From Paludibaculum sp. (GTDB lineage Bacteria; Acidobacteriota; Terriglobia; Bryobacterales; Bryobacteraceae), in assembly GCA_029973955.1 (NCBI GenBank), contig JARKQJ010000261.1:1-64000 (forward strand): a stretch of DNA of 64,000 nt. The letters run 5' to 3'. The position numbers were made by a program, and so were the translations under genes. The first letter of the stretch is position 1, and every line of letters starts with the position of its first letter. Positions 24,920 to 32,992 of the stretch are shown here, in pieces. The notes beneath the pieces were generated by a model. That model ran no database searches. It was not told the DNA's origin and saw only the letters and a program-made list of their open reading frames with translations.

Positions 24920-27900
24920 TCAGAACGAGAACTTCGCCGCGAAGCGGATCTGCCGTTCGCCGCTGGCGCTCGTGATCTCCGTGTAGCCGCCCAATGCCTT
25001 CACCGTGCCGTCGGCGTTCAGCGTCATGTTCGACACCGTCGCGCCCGGGTTGCCGAACTGCGGCGTATTGGTCACGCCGAACATCTCCATGCGGACCTGC
25101 AGGCCGAAGCGCTCCGTCAATCTGAAATTGCGGAACAGGCTCGCGTCCAGGTTGAAAACGCCCGGCCCGCGCAGGATGTTGCGGCCCGTGGTGCCGAACC
25201 GCACGTCCGTCACAGCCTTGAAGGCCAGCGGGTCGAAGTAGGACTGCCCAACGCCGTGGCCACCCAGAATCTGCACGTCGCTCTTGATCTGGTCGGCGGT
25301 CTGCGTGTTGCCCTGCGTGTTGACGGACGAGCCGGAAGTGGCCACGTTGAATGGCGTGCCGCTCATCCGGCTCAGAATCCAGTTCGTCTGCCAGCCGCTG
25401 GCCAGCGCCGAGGCGAAGCCCGAACTCGCCAGCTTGTGTCCGCGGCCGAAAGGCAGTTCGTAATTGCCGTAGAACTGGAGGTTGTGCTTGCGGTCGAATC
25501 CGGCCACCGCCCGGTTTCTGTACAGCATCGGAACCCAGTTCCAGGTGAGGCCCGAATCCGTGTCGTCACCCCAGGAGAACGCCTTCGAAAAGGTGTAGGA
25601 CACACCCAGCATCGATGCGCCCACGCGCCGTGTGGCCTGCATCTGCAGCCCGTCATACTCGGTCGTGTCGAATGGCGTGTGGTAGGTGATGTTGGAGATG
25701 CGCTGGAATTTGGCGTACAGCGCTCGCCCCGTGTTGCCGCCACCCGGGCCGGAGGCGTTGATGTTCTGGTTGACCGTCTGCCGGATCCCCCGGCTTCCGA
25801 CGTAGGCCGCCTGCACGTTCACCTTGGCGCCCAGGTCACGCTGGATCGTGAAGTTCCAGCTCTCCACATAGCCGCGGTGGAACACCTGCGGGAATGTCGT
25901 TGTGCCCACCGCCAGCGGCAGCGGGAAAACGTCCAGGCTCAGGTCCGGGCCGGCGACGATTGGAATGCCCGTACGCAGCGTGCCGGCCGCCTGAAAGCTG
26001 GTGGCTCCGGAATACTGTGTGGAGATCGTCGCCGGATAGTCGTCACGCAGGTAACGGAAGGAGTTCGGGTCGATGCTGATGCCCCCGCCGGCGCGAATCA
26101 CGGTCTTCTCGTTCAGGCGGTAGGCGATGCCCAGTCGCGGTGCGATCTGGCCCTTGCCCACGTCGTAGCCGCCGCGGTACACCAAATCTGTGTTCGGATC
26201 GTAGCGCTCTCCGGCCCAGTGGTCGCGCCGCGGCGCCGGGTAAAACTCATACCGGATGCCGTAGTTGAGAGTCAGTTTGCGGTTCACCTGCCAACTGTCG
26301 CGAGCGTAAATGCCGTAGGAAGGCATGCGCACCGTGGCCGGGTTCAGGTATTGCACGTCCTTGCCCATGCCCTGTGGCAGGCCCAGCAGGAAGTCGCCCC
26401 AACTGTTGTAGCCCGTCGTGGAGGTGCCGCCGTTCAACGACGTCAGGCCGCCGCTGAAATTGAAGCCGCCGCGCGGGCCGTTCGAAGCCTGCGGCTGGAA
26501 GTGGTTGATGTCGTACTTGCTGTACTCAAAGCCGAAGCGCATTGAGTGGGCGCCCTTCATCACAGCCAGGTTTGTTGTCGCCACATACTGCGGATCGCGG
26601 AACTGGAAAGGGTTCGACACATTCGGGTTGCCGATGCTCGAGAATGTGTTGAACGTGAATCGCGGATAGCCGCTCTGCAGATAATCCGTGCCGTTCGTGC
26701 CCGGGATTTTCAGCACGTCCAGGCCGTAGTTCTTGCCGAGGTCGATGTTCTTCGCACTCAAAGCCAGCCGCGTGTAGCCGACGTTGGCGTCCAGCAGCAT
26801 GCTGGGCGAGAACGTGTAGGTGCCGCCGATGCCGGCCGTCTGGATCAGGCCCGGCGCCGTACCCGGCTGACCGCCGCCCGTTGCGTCGCCCAGCGCTTCA
26901 CCCAGCGAAGGCGGATCGAAGAACTCATAGGGCGAGAAGCTGTAGCGGCCGAACATCTGGAACTTCTCCGACGGGTTGTAGTTCACCTTGAAATCGACGT
27001 TGTCGCGCAGCGCCGTGTAGCGGCCCACCGCCAGGTAGTTGTTCGGGAAGACAGACTGGTTCGGCGCCGGAATCAGGTTCTGCATATAGGTGGACGCCGG
27101 ATCCATGCGGTTCGCCGGAATGGTGTTGTCCGGGAAGGGCGTCCGGCCAGTGCCATTGGTGGCGCCGGTGGTTGGATCGAACAGCGTCGTGCCCGTGCCG
27201 CTGAAGTTGCCCTGCCGCATCGCCGCCGTTGGCACGGTGCGAAGCGCGGTCACAGCCCGCCGCCGCGTCGTCCGCTCCCAGTCGCTGAAGAAGAACAGCT
27301 TGTTCTTTACGATCGGGCCGCCGATCGCGCCGCCAAATTGATTTTGAAGGTCCTTGGGAGCCCGGTTCGGATCGCCCGTGCACGAATACAGGCAATAGAA
27401 GTAGGTCCTCGCCTTGATCGCGCTGTTGTTGTGATACTCCCACGCCGCTCCATGGAAATCGTTCGTCCCCGACTTGATGCTCACGTTCACCGCCGCGCCG
27501 CCCGCCATGCCCTGCTCGGCGTCGAAGCTGTTGGTCACCACGTTCACCGTCTCCACTGCCTCCACCGGAGGGACGTAGGCCACAATGCGCGGCAGCCAGG
27601 GATGGCTGATCGTCGCCCCATCCACCCTCGTGTTGTTGTTCGACTGAGGCATGCCGTTGGCCTGCGTGGCCATCGAACGCTGCGGGTTGCCCGAGTCCGA
27701 GTGGACCTCGCCCGGCGGAGTGAAGCCCGGCAGGATCTTGTAGAGCCCCTGGAAGTTCCGCCCCTGTGAGTTCATCAGCGGCAGATCTACAACCTGATTG
27801 GACTGGATGACGCTATTGATGTCCGCGCGGTCGGTTTGCAGAGTCACCGAGGCGGCGTTTACCGTTACGCTTTCGTGAACCTGCGATACCGTAAGCTGCC

Positions 27901-28225
27901 CGTCCACGCGCAGCGTGGTGTTCTGCGAAATCGTCACACCCTCCACGACGCGCGTATTGAACGCCTTCGCGGACATCGTCAGCTTGTACTTGCCCGGCTG
28001 TAGATCGTTGAAGAAGTATGCGCCGCGCTCATCCGTCTGTATCGTCTTGACGATGCCGGTGCCCTCGTTGAGCGCTTCTACCTTGGCGTCCGGTATGGCC
28101 GCCGAGGATGCATCGGTCACGATGCCGGTGAGTGATCCGTAAAGGGTTTGCGCGCCGACTGGAATCGCCAGGCCCGCCGTTAGCAAAACAACCACCAATC
28201 TGCACGTCAACATGCGGAGGGGCAT
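24920..28225 (-). CDS. TonB-dependent outer-membrane receptor, Oar-like
   Basis: Protein of 1101 residues. A signal peptide (to about 25, ending IPVGAQ) is followed by a carboxypeptidase-regulatory-like beta-sandwich (LYGSLTGIVTDASSAAIPDAKVEA to about 110). The plug domain follows, with a beta-barrel ending RQIRFAAKFSF, the aromatic terminus of outer-membrane proteins. This form is greatly expanded in Solibacter-type Acidobacteriota and probably imports polysaccharide fragments or other large ligands. Substrate unknown. ATG 28213 is an alternative start four codons in. No TonB/ExbBD genes are in the window. Confidence 0.88.
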   Translation of the reverse strand: MPLRMLTCRLVVVLLTAGLAIPVGAQTLYGSLTGIVTDASSAAIPDAKVEALNEGTGIVKTIQTDERGAYFFNDLQPGKYKLTMSAKAFNTRVVEGVTISQNTTLRVDGQLTVSQVHESVTVNAASVTLQTDRADINSVIQSNQVVDLPLMNSQGRNFQGLYKILPGFTPPGEVHSDSGNPQRSMATQANGMPQSNNNTRVDGATISHPWLPRIVAYVPPVEAVETVNVVTNSFDAEQGMAGGAAVNVSIKSGTNDFHGAAWEYHNNSAIKARTYFYCLYSCTGDPNRAPKDLQNQFGGAIGGPIVKNKLFFFSDWERTTRRRAVTALRTVPTAAMRQGNFSGTGTTLFDPTTGATNGTGRTPFPDNTIPANRMDPASTYMQNLIPAPNQSVFPNNYLAVGRYTALRDNVDFKVNYNPSEKFQMFGRYSFSPYEFFDPPSLGEALGDATGGGQPGTAPGLIQTAGIGGTYTFSPSMLLDANVGYTRLALSAKNIDLGKNYGLDVLKIPGTNGTDYLQSGYPRFTFNTFSSIGNPNVSNPFQFRDPQYVATTNLAVMKGAHSMRFGFEYSKYDINHFQPQASNGPRGGFNFSGGLTSLNGGTSTTGYNSWGDFLLGLPQGMGKDVQYLNPATVRMPSYGIYARDSWQVNRKLTLNYGIRYEFYPAPRRDHWAGERYDPNTDLVYRGGYDVGKGQIAPRLGIAYRLNEKTVIRAGGGISIDPNSFRYLRDDYPATISTQYSGATSFQAAGTLRTGIPIVAGPDLSLDVFPLPLAVGTTTFPQVFHRGYVESWNFTIQRDLGAKVNVQAAYVGSRGIRQTVNQNINASGPGGGNTGRALYAKFQRISNITYHTPFDTTEYDGLQMQATRRVGASMLGVSYTFSKAFSWGDDTDSGLTWNWVPMLYRNRAVAGFDRKHNLQFYGNYELPFGRGHKLASSGFASALASGWQTNWILSRMSGTPFNVATSGSSVNTQGNTQTADQIKSDVQILGGHGVGQSYFDPLAFKAVTDVRFGTTGRNILRGPGVFNLDASLFRNFRLTERFGLQVRMEMFGVTNTPQFGNPGATVSNMTLNADGTVKALGGYTEITSASGERQIRFAAKFSF

Positions 28226-28754
28226 ATTCTCACCTCGGAGTGATTCGTAGTGCCTACATGCTCTTTCGGGACAGCTCAGACCCCTGCAAAGCGGAATTCA
28301 GTATATATCCGTTAATCTTGGAAGACATCTGAATTCTGTAGTTTTTTAATGTTTCCTTCCGCACACCCGCTGCGCGCCACTTTGCACCCCCGCGCTCCGG
28401 CCCGCCCCGAGTCAAAAAGTGGTGGTCGGAGCGGATCCACCTTGACGGCCGCCGCGCCCAGTGGGCACGCCGCGCACTGCTCGCCGGCCGTCTTCGATCT
28501 CACCCAGCGGGCTCGATCGACGGTGCGTCGTGCCGGTCAGGCTCAAATCGCCCGCCCATTCATGGAAAGCAGCGCTGCCCCTCTGCGTGTTCGCAAGCCA
28601 CTCCGCACCGCCATTTTATGCGTGTTGCCATCTGCCACCTGCTCATGCACTACACGGTCGCAGGCGCCGATGTCCCCAACGGGGAGGACGAACCGCTGCA
28701 GACAATCGAAAAACGATGCTCCTGGAAGTAGCGGGGCTGGAAAAGTAAAGACAA
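28226..28754. other. Gene-free interval with TonB-receptor promoter region
   Basis: About 530 bases between divergent genes, with no credible coding frame. The part nearest the receptor gene is AT-rich and contains a TATATA stretch (28302-28308) bracketed by inverted GAATTCAG (28294-28301) and CTGAATTC (28329-28336), possibly an operator. From 28370 to 28740 the sequence is GC-rich without recognised signals. Confidence 0.4.
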
Positions 28755-28762
28755 GTGGCGTA

Positions 28763-28793
28763 TCCTTTAATTTTCGTGAGCGCAATTAAAGGA
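28763..28793 (+). promoter_or_regulatory. Perfect inverted repeat over the fic ribosome-binding site
   Basis: TCCTTTAATT, 11 bases, AATTAAAGGA: two perfect 10-base arms. The right arm ends in AAAGGA, the only good Shine-Dalgarno sequence near the fic start. As RNA the left arm would mask it. As DNA it is a typical operator for an autoregulating winged-helix protein. Confidence 0.6.
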
Positions 28794-28805
28794 TGGTTGA
28801 ACGGC

Positions 28806-29978
28806 GTGGAAGGCCAAACGAATCAGCGGCTTGGAAGGTACATCTCCCACGAAGTGGGCGGTGAAGTCGTCCGCGCGTACGTTCCTCCACCCCTTCCACC
28901 CGATCCGGCGGTGCGATTGGACGGACTCCAGCTCCTGCTTGAGCAGGCCAATCAATCCCTGGGCAGACTCGACGGTTTGGCCTCGGTGCTTCCGGACCTT
29001 GGACTGTTTCTCTACACCTACGTTCGCAAAGAGGCGGTGCTCTCGTCTCAGATTGAGGGAACGCAATCGTCGCTGTCAGACCTCCTGATGTTCGAAAGCG
29101 ACGAAGTCCCCGGAGTTCCAATCCACGACGTGCAGGAAGTGTCCAACTACGTTGCCGCGCTAAATTATGGCCTCGCGCGGTTGCAGGGGGGCTTCCCACT
29201 CTCGTTGCGCTTGATGAGGGAGATTCATGGAGTGCTTCTGTCGGAGGGCAGGGGAAGCACGAAAGAACCAGGGGAGTTTCGGCGGAGTCAGAACTGGATA
29301 GGCGGCACTAGGCCAGGGAATGCGGCCTTCGTCCCGCCGCCTCCGGATCTCGTGATGGAGTGCATGGGCGCACTGGAGAAGTTTCTCCATGAGGACCGGC
29401 GCGACATTCCTCCTCTCGTGCGAGCCGGGCTCATACACGTGCAGTTTGAGACGATCCACCCGTTCTTGGATGGAAACGGCAGGCTCGGACGCCTGCTCAT
29501 CACGTTCTTGCTTTGCGCATGCGGAGCGCTTCGGTCGCCGCTACTGTACCTGAGCCTGTTCTTCAAGAGCAATCGCCAGACCTACTACGACCTGCTGATG
29601 CAAGTTCGGGAGAAGGGGGACTGGGAAGCGTGGTTGGAGTTCTTCCTCACCGGAGTGCGAGAGACCGCTGAGCAAGCCGTTGGCGCAGCGCGCCGCATCC
29701 TCGACTTGCTGGACGCGGACCGCAGAAAGATCGAAGCACTCGGTCGGCCTGCGGCGTCGGCGCTGCGCGTGTTTCAGCATGCGCAGACGAACCCAATTCT
29801 CTCCATACAGACTACATCGGAGAAGGTCGGCACCTCGTTTCCGACCGTAACAGCTGCCGTGGGCCACATGCAGAAGCTTGGCATTCTGCGAGAAGTCACC
29901 GGCAAGCGCTGGCGGCGCCTGTTCGTGTACGACGCCTACTTGAACATCCTCAACGAAGGCACGGAACCGCTGCGTTGA
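28806..29978 (+). CDS. Fic family protein with C-terminal winged helix, class II
   Basis: Protein of about 390 residues. Fic domains transfer AMP (or other phosphate-linked groups) to target hydroxyls. Order: N-terminal RYISHEVGG...AYVPPPLPP, inhibitory helix SSQIEGTQS (the [S/T]xxxE[G/N] motif before the core, class II), Fic core with the intact catalytic motif HPFLDGNGRLGR (His about 218), and a C-terminal winged-helix region (about 325-390, KVGTSFPTVTAAVGHMQKLGILREVTGKRWRR). GTG 28806 is 12 bases after AAAGGA. The frame is open upstream to GTG 28755, but that would place the inverted repeat inside the gene. Target unknown. Confidence 0.82.
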   Translation: MEGQTNQRLGRYISHEVGGEVVRAYVPPPLPPDPAVRLDGLQLLLEQANQSLGRLDGLASVLPDLGLFLYTYVRKEAVLSSQIEGTQSSLSDLLMFESDEVPGVPIHDVQEVSNYVAALNYGLARLQGGFPLSLRLMREIHGVLLSEGRGSTKEPGEFRRSQNWIGGTRPGNAAFVPPPPDLVMECMGALEKFLHEDRRDIPPLVRAGLIHVQFETIHPFLDGNGRLGRLLITFLLCACGALRSPLLYLSLFFKSNRQTYYDLLMQVREKGDWEAWLEFFLTGVRETAEQAVGAARRILDLLDADRRKIEALGRPAASALRVFQHAQTNPILSIQTTSEKVGTSFPTVTAAVGHMQKLGILREVTGKRWRRLFVYDAYLNILNEGTEPLR

Positions 29979-29995
29979 GGCACTGCGGCGCTAGG

Positions 29996-30287
29996 ATGAA
30001 CATGGATTATCCGCAAAGCTTGTTGCATGCAGTCGATCGCTGGCAGAAAGGTGGGGACGCAGCAGCGAAGGCCAAGAGAGGGCAAAGACTGAAAAGAGAA
30101 GTGGACGCACTGAGCGATCCGCTTCTGCGACGTTGTCCCCCGCTAAGAGAACACACAACCTGAGGTAGTACTTGAAGTTGAGTCAGTGTCTCTGCCAGAA
30201 ATTTGGTCCTGGGGAGGCTCAGGTAGCCCGATTGAGGAACTAGCAGAAATCATCCATGGACGCGCGCCTACGGAAGGCGAGTTTTGA
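29996..30287 (+). pseudogene. Probable frameshifted gene remnant after fic
   Basis: From ATG 29996, 55 codons (MNMDYPQSLLHAVDRWQKGG, then a Lys/Arg-rich helix) run to TGA 30161-30163. Around an ACACACA tract near 30152 a +1 shift opens a second coding-like stretch (EVESVSLPEIWSWGGSGSP, ending GEF) that stops at 30285-30287. I infer one small gene of about 97 codons broken by an indel. No family recognised. It could instead be a true short protein followed by chance open frame. Confidence 0.3.
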
Positions 30288-30333
30288 GGAAGTTCTTGAC
30301 CTGCGGCCAGATCCATACACAAGCGTTAGGATC

Positions 30334-30423
30334 TGGCGGTGAGGGTGGGATTCGAACCCACGGAACCCGTAAGGGTTCAACGGTTTTCGAGACCGCCCGA
30401 TTCAACCACTCTCGCACCTCACC
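30334..30423 (-). tRNA. tRNA-Ser (anticodon CGA)
   Basis: Acceptor stem GGTGAGG/CCTCACC, anticodon loop CTCGAAA giving CGA, and a long class II variable arm (GAACCCTTACGGGTTC) as expected for tRNA-Ser. T-loop TTCGAAT; discriminator G and CCA are encoded (CCA at 30334-30336). All stems pair. Confidence 0.95.
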
Positions 30424-30438
30424 ATACACCAAACTACA

Positions 30439-30463
30439 GGATTTGCCGTGATTTCGCAAATCC
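30439..30463 (+). promoter_or_regulatory. Inverted repeat upstream of O-antigen-ligase operon
   Basis: GGATTTGC, nine bases, GCAAATCC: perfect 8-base arms, followed about 20 bases later by an AT-rich GATAAAAT, a plausible -10 region. It lies between the divergent tRNA-Ser and the next operon and may be an operator or an RNA hairpin. Confidence 0.35.
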
Positions 30464-30514
30464 GCCCCCCGTCCGGACCAATGATAAAATGCCCTTTCCG
30501 TAGGTCTCTCACCC

Positions 30515-31780
30515 TTGCCGAGCCGCCACCCCAGCCACTCGCTCCCCGCCGCCGCCCGGCTCTTCCTCGCCATCTCCACCACCCTACTCCTCGCCGCCGC
30601 CGCTTCCCCCATCCTCCGACGGCTTCAGGCCGACCGCCTCGTCTCCACCAATCCCACCCCGGCCCAGCTCTCCACGGCAGCTCAGCTCGATCCACTCAAC
30701 GATCTCTATCCCATCCTCCTCGCCCAAGCCCGGCAGGACCGCGGCCTCGACCCCCTTCCCGCCTGGCGCGCCGCAATTGCAGTCAACCCACGCCGCCCCC
30801 TTTCGCTCACCCAATCCGCCATCGCCGCCGAACTCGCCGGCGACCCTGCCGAAGCCGAACGCCTCCTCCTCCAGGCCGCCCATTACAACCAACTCTGGCT
30901 GCCCCGCTGGTCTCTCGCCAACTTCCACGCCCGCCTCGGCCACCAGGCCCAAACTCTCCACTGGGCCCGCCTCGCCTTCGAACGATCCCACGGCGATCGC
31001 ACCGCTCTCTTCCGCCTTTGCCTGGATGCCGGCGCCTCTCCGGATCAGATCCTCGACCAGATCCTCCCCCACACCCCAGACACGCTCGGCTCCTTCACCC
31101 ACTTTCTCGCCGCCGATCCCGCTGCCCCACCCCAAACCCTGCATCGCTCAGCGAGCCTGCATCTCGCCGCCCGCTCTCCCGATCCGCTCCCCGCCGCCCT
31201 CCACGCCACCAACGCCCTCATCGCGGCCCATCAATCCGCCCTCGCCCTCGACCTCTGGGCCCGGCTCTCCACCCTCCGCCTTCTCCCCTATCCTCCGCAC
31301 GATCCCGCCAACCCCCTGGTCAATCCCGCCTTCCTCCAGCCCCTGCCCGGCCGCGGTTTCGACTGGTCCATCCCTGAAATCCCTGGCGTCGAGTCGTTCC
31401 CCGGCATCCCCACGAACGGCATCAAGTTCCTCTTCTCCGGCCAGCAGCCCGAAACCGCTACCCTCGCCCAGCAAACCCTGGTGCTCGCAGGCGGCCGCCC
31501 CTGGACCCTCTCCTTCGCCTCCCAAACTCTCCAAATCGAAGCCGCCGCCAACGGCCTTGCCTGGACCCTCACCCCTCTCGGCTCACTGCAGCCTCTCCCC
31601 GCGCAAGCTCTCCCCAATCTCACCTCCGAGGAGTGGACAGACCACTCCATCACCTGGCAGCTCCCGCCCGGCGAAGCGCTCTACCTGCTCTCTCTCGACC
31701 TGCGCCGCCTCAGCGGCCACACCCGCATCGAAGGCGAAGCCCGCTTCCGCGACCTCCGGTTCCGTGAGGCCCGCCCATGA
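30515..31780 (+). CDS. Hypothetical membrane-anchored TPR-like protein
   Basis: Protein of 421 residues. An N-terminal hydrophobic segment (about 13-32, AARLFLAISTTLLLAAAASP) anchors or exports it. A helical, Ala/Leu-rich middle (35-230) resembles degenerate TPRs (AAIAAELAGDPAEAERLLLQAAHYN). The C-terminal 150 residues look like a beta-sandwich. The frame contains no internal ATG; TTG 30515 is the most upstream usable start and is uncertain. Its stop overlaps the O-antigen ligase start (ATGA), so the two are co-expressed and probably act together in surface polysaccharide assembly. Confidence 0.65.
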   Translation: MPSRHPSHSLPAAARLFLAISTTLLLAAAASPILRRLQADRLVSTNPTPAQLSTAAQLDPLNDLYPILLAQARQDRGLDPLPAWRAAIAVNPRRPLSLTQSAIAAELAGDPAEAERLLLQAAHYNQLWLPRWSLANFHARLGHQAQTLHWARLAFERSHGDRTALFRLCLDAGASPDQILDQILPHTPDTLGSFTHFLAADPAAPPQTLHRSASLHLAARSPDPLPAALHATNALIAAHQSALALDLWARLSTLRLLPYPPHDPANPLVNPAFLQPLPGRGFDWSIPEIPGVESFPGIPTNGIKFLFSGQQPETATLAQQTLVLAGGRPWTLSFASQTLQIEAAANGLAWTLTPLGSLQPLPAQALPNLTSEEWTDHSITWQLPPGEALYLLSLDLRRLSGHTRIEGEARFRDLRFREARP

Positions 31781-32979
31781 CCGCCGCCCCGCGCTACTCC
31801 CTCTTCGCCGGCTACGCTGTCTCCGCCCTGCTCGCCTTCGGGGTGCTGACCCTCTGGGTTCGCGGCCGCTGGGCCGTCGCCGCCTTCCAGCTCGCACTCT
31901 TCGCCGTCGCCGCCGCCTGGCTCTGGGCCTACGCCTGGATCGGCGGCCCCCTGCGGCTCCGCCTCTCTCTCCTCCCGCTGGCCTTCGTCCCCCTCTGGGC
32001 CACGGTCCAACTACTGGCCGGCACGACTCTCGCGCCCTGGTACACCTCCGAAATCGCCCTCACCTGGCTCGCCTGCCTGCTCGCCGCGTTCCTCCTGCTC
32101 CAGGCCGCCTCCAGCCAGCCCTTCCGGCGCTGGTTCGCCAACGCGCTTCTGATCTTCGGCTCTCTCCTCGCCGTCCAGGCGCTCCTGCAGCTCTTCACCA
32201 GCCGCGGCGACGTCTTCTGGATCTTCCCCAGCGGCTACTCCGACCGCGTCCTCGGCCCCTTCGTCTACCACAACAAATACGCCCAGTTCATCGAACTCAT
32301 CTTCCCCATCGCTCTGTGGCGCGCCATCACGCGCCGCCGCCTTGCCCCACTCTGCCTGGTTGCCGCGGCCATCATGTTCGCCGGCGTGGTGGCCGGCGCC
32401 TCCCGCTCCGGCTTTGCCATCCTGCTGCTCGAAATGGCGGCCGTGCTCTTCTTCGCCTGGCGGCGCCAATTCCTTACGGCCCGCGCCGCCGCTCTCATCG
32501 CCCTGCAAGGCATGGCGCTGCTCTTCCTCTGGGGCTTCCTGGCCGGATGGGAGTTCCTCGCCCAGCGCCTCACCGGGATCGATCCGCTCTCCGACCACCG
32601 CTGGCCCATCATGCTCTCCACCTTGCACATATTCGCCCGCTATCCGCTCTTCGGATGCGGCCTGGGCGCCTGGCCCACGGTCTACCCGGAGTTTGCCACC
32701 TTCGACATCGGCCTCGTTGTGAATCAGGCCCACTCCGATTGGCTTCAGTGGGCTGCTGAGGGCGGCTTCCCCCTCCTCCTCGCCATGCTCTCCTTCACCG
32801 CCCTGCTCGCCCGCCCCCTCGTCCGCTCCGTCTGGGGCATCGGCTTCCTGGCCGTGCTCCTGAATGCCGCCATCGATTACCCCTTCCAGCAGCTCCCTGC
32901 CTTCTCCGCCCTGCTGATCTCCACCGCCATCCTCGCCGCCGAAGACGGCCACGCCGATCTCAATACTCCCACCTGCTGA
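31777..32979 (+). CDS. O-antigen ligase/Wzy-type membrane protein
   Basis: Protein of 400 residues with about eleven transmembrane segments. The Wzy_C type domain is marked by the periplasmic loop FVYHNKYAQFIELIFP, then GASRSGFAILLLEM, and the late LFGCGLGAWPTVYP plus VVNQAHSDWLQWAAEGGFP, where the conserved His lies. Proteins of this family ligate or polymerise lipid-linked O-antigen or other glycans at the periplasmic face of the inner membrane. It is translationally coupled to the upstream TPR-like gene. Ligase and polymerase roles cannot be told apart from sequence. Confidence 0.8.
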   Translation: MTAAPRYSLFAGYAVSALLAFGVLTLWVRGRWAVAAFQLALFAVAAAWLWAYAWIGGPLRLRLSLLPLAFVPLWATVQLLAGTTLAPWYTSEIALTWLACLLAAFLLLQAASSQPFRRWFANALLIFGSLLAVQALLQLFTSRGDVFWIFPSGYSDRVLGPFVYHNKYAQFIELIFPIALWRAITRRRLAPLCLVAAAIMFAGVVAGASRSGFAILLLEMAAVLFFAWRRQFLTARAAALIALQGMALLFLWGFLAGWEFLAQRLTGIDPLSDHRWPIMLSTLHIFARYPLFGCGLGAWPTVYPEFATFDIGLVVNQAHSDWLQWAAEGGFPLLLAMLSFTALLARPLVRSVWGIGFLAVLLNAAIDYPFQQLPAFSALLISTAILAAEDGHADLNTPTC

Positions 32980-32992
32980 TACAATCCCAGCC

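Noticed and set aside
28349..28789. Open frame of 146 codons between the TonB receptor and Fic genes
   Set aside because: No ribosome-binding site, composition without fold, and it runs through the inverted repeat into the Fic gene in another frame.
30448..31377. Pro/Arg/Ser-rich open frame overlapping the TPR-like gene
   Set aside because: Composition is that of an out-of-frame GC-rich reading, and it ends inside the neighbouring gene. The 30515-31780 frame has membrane and TPR-like features and couples to the next gene.
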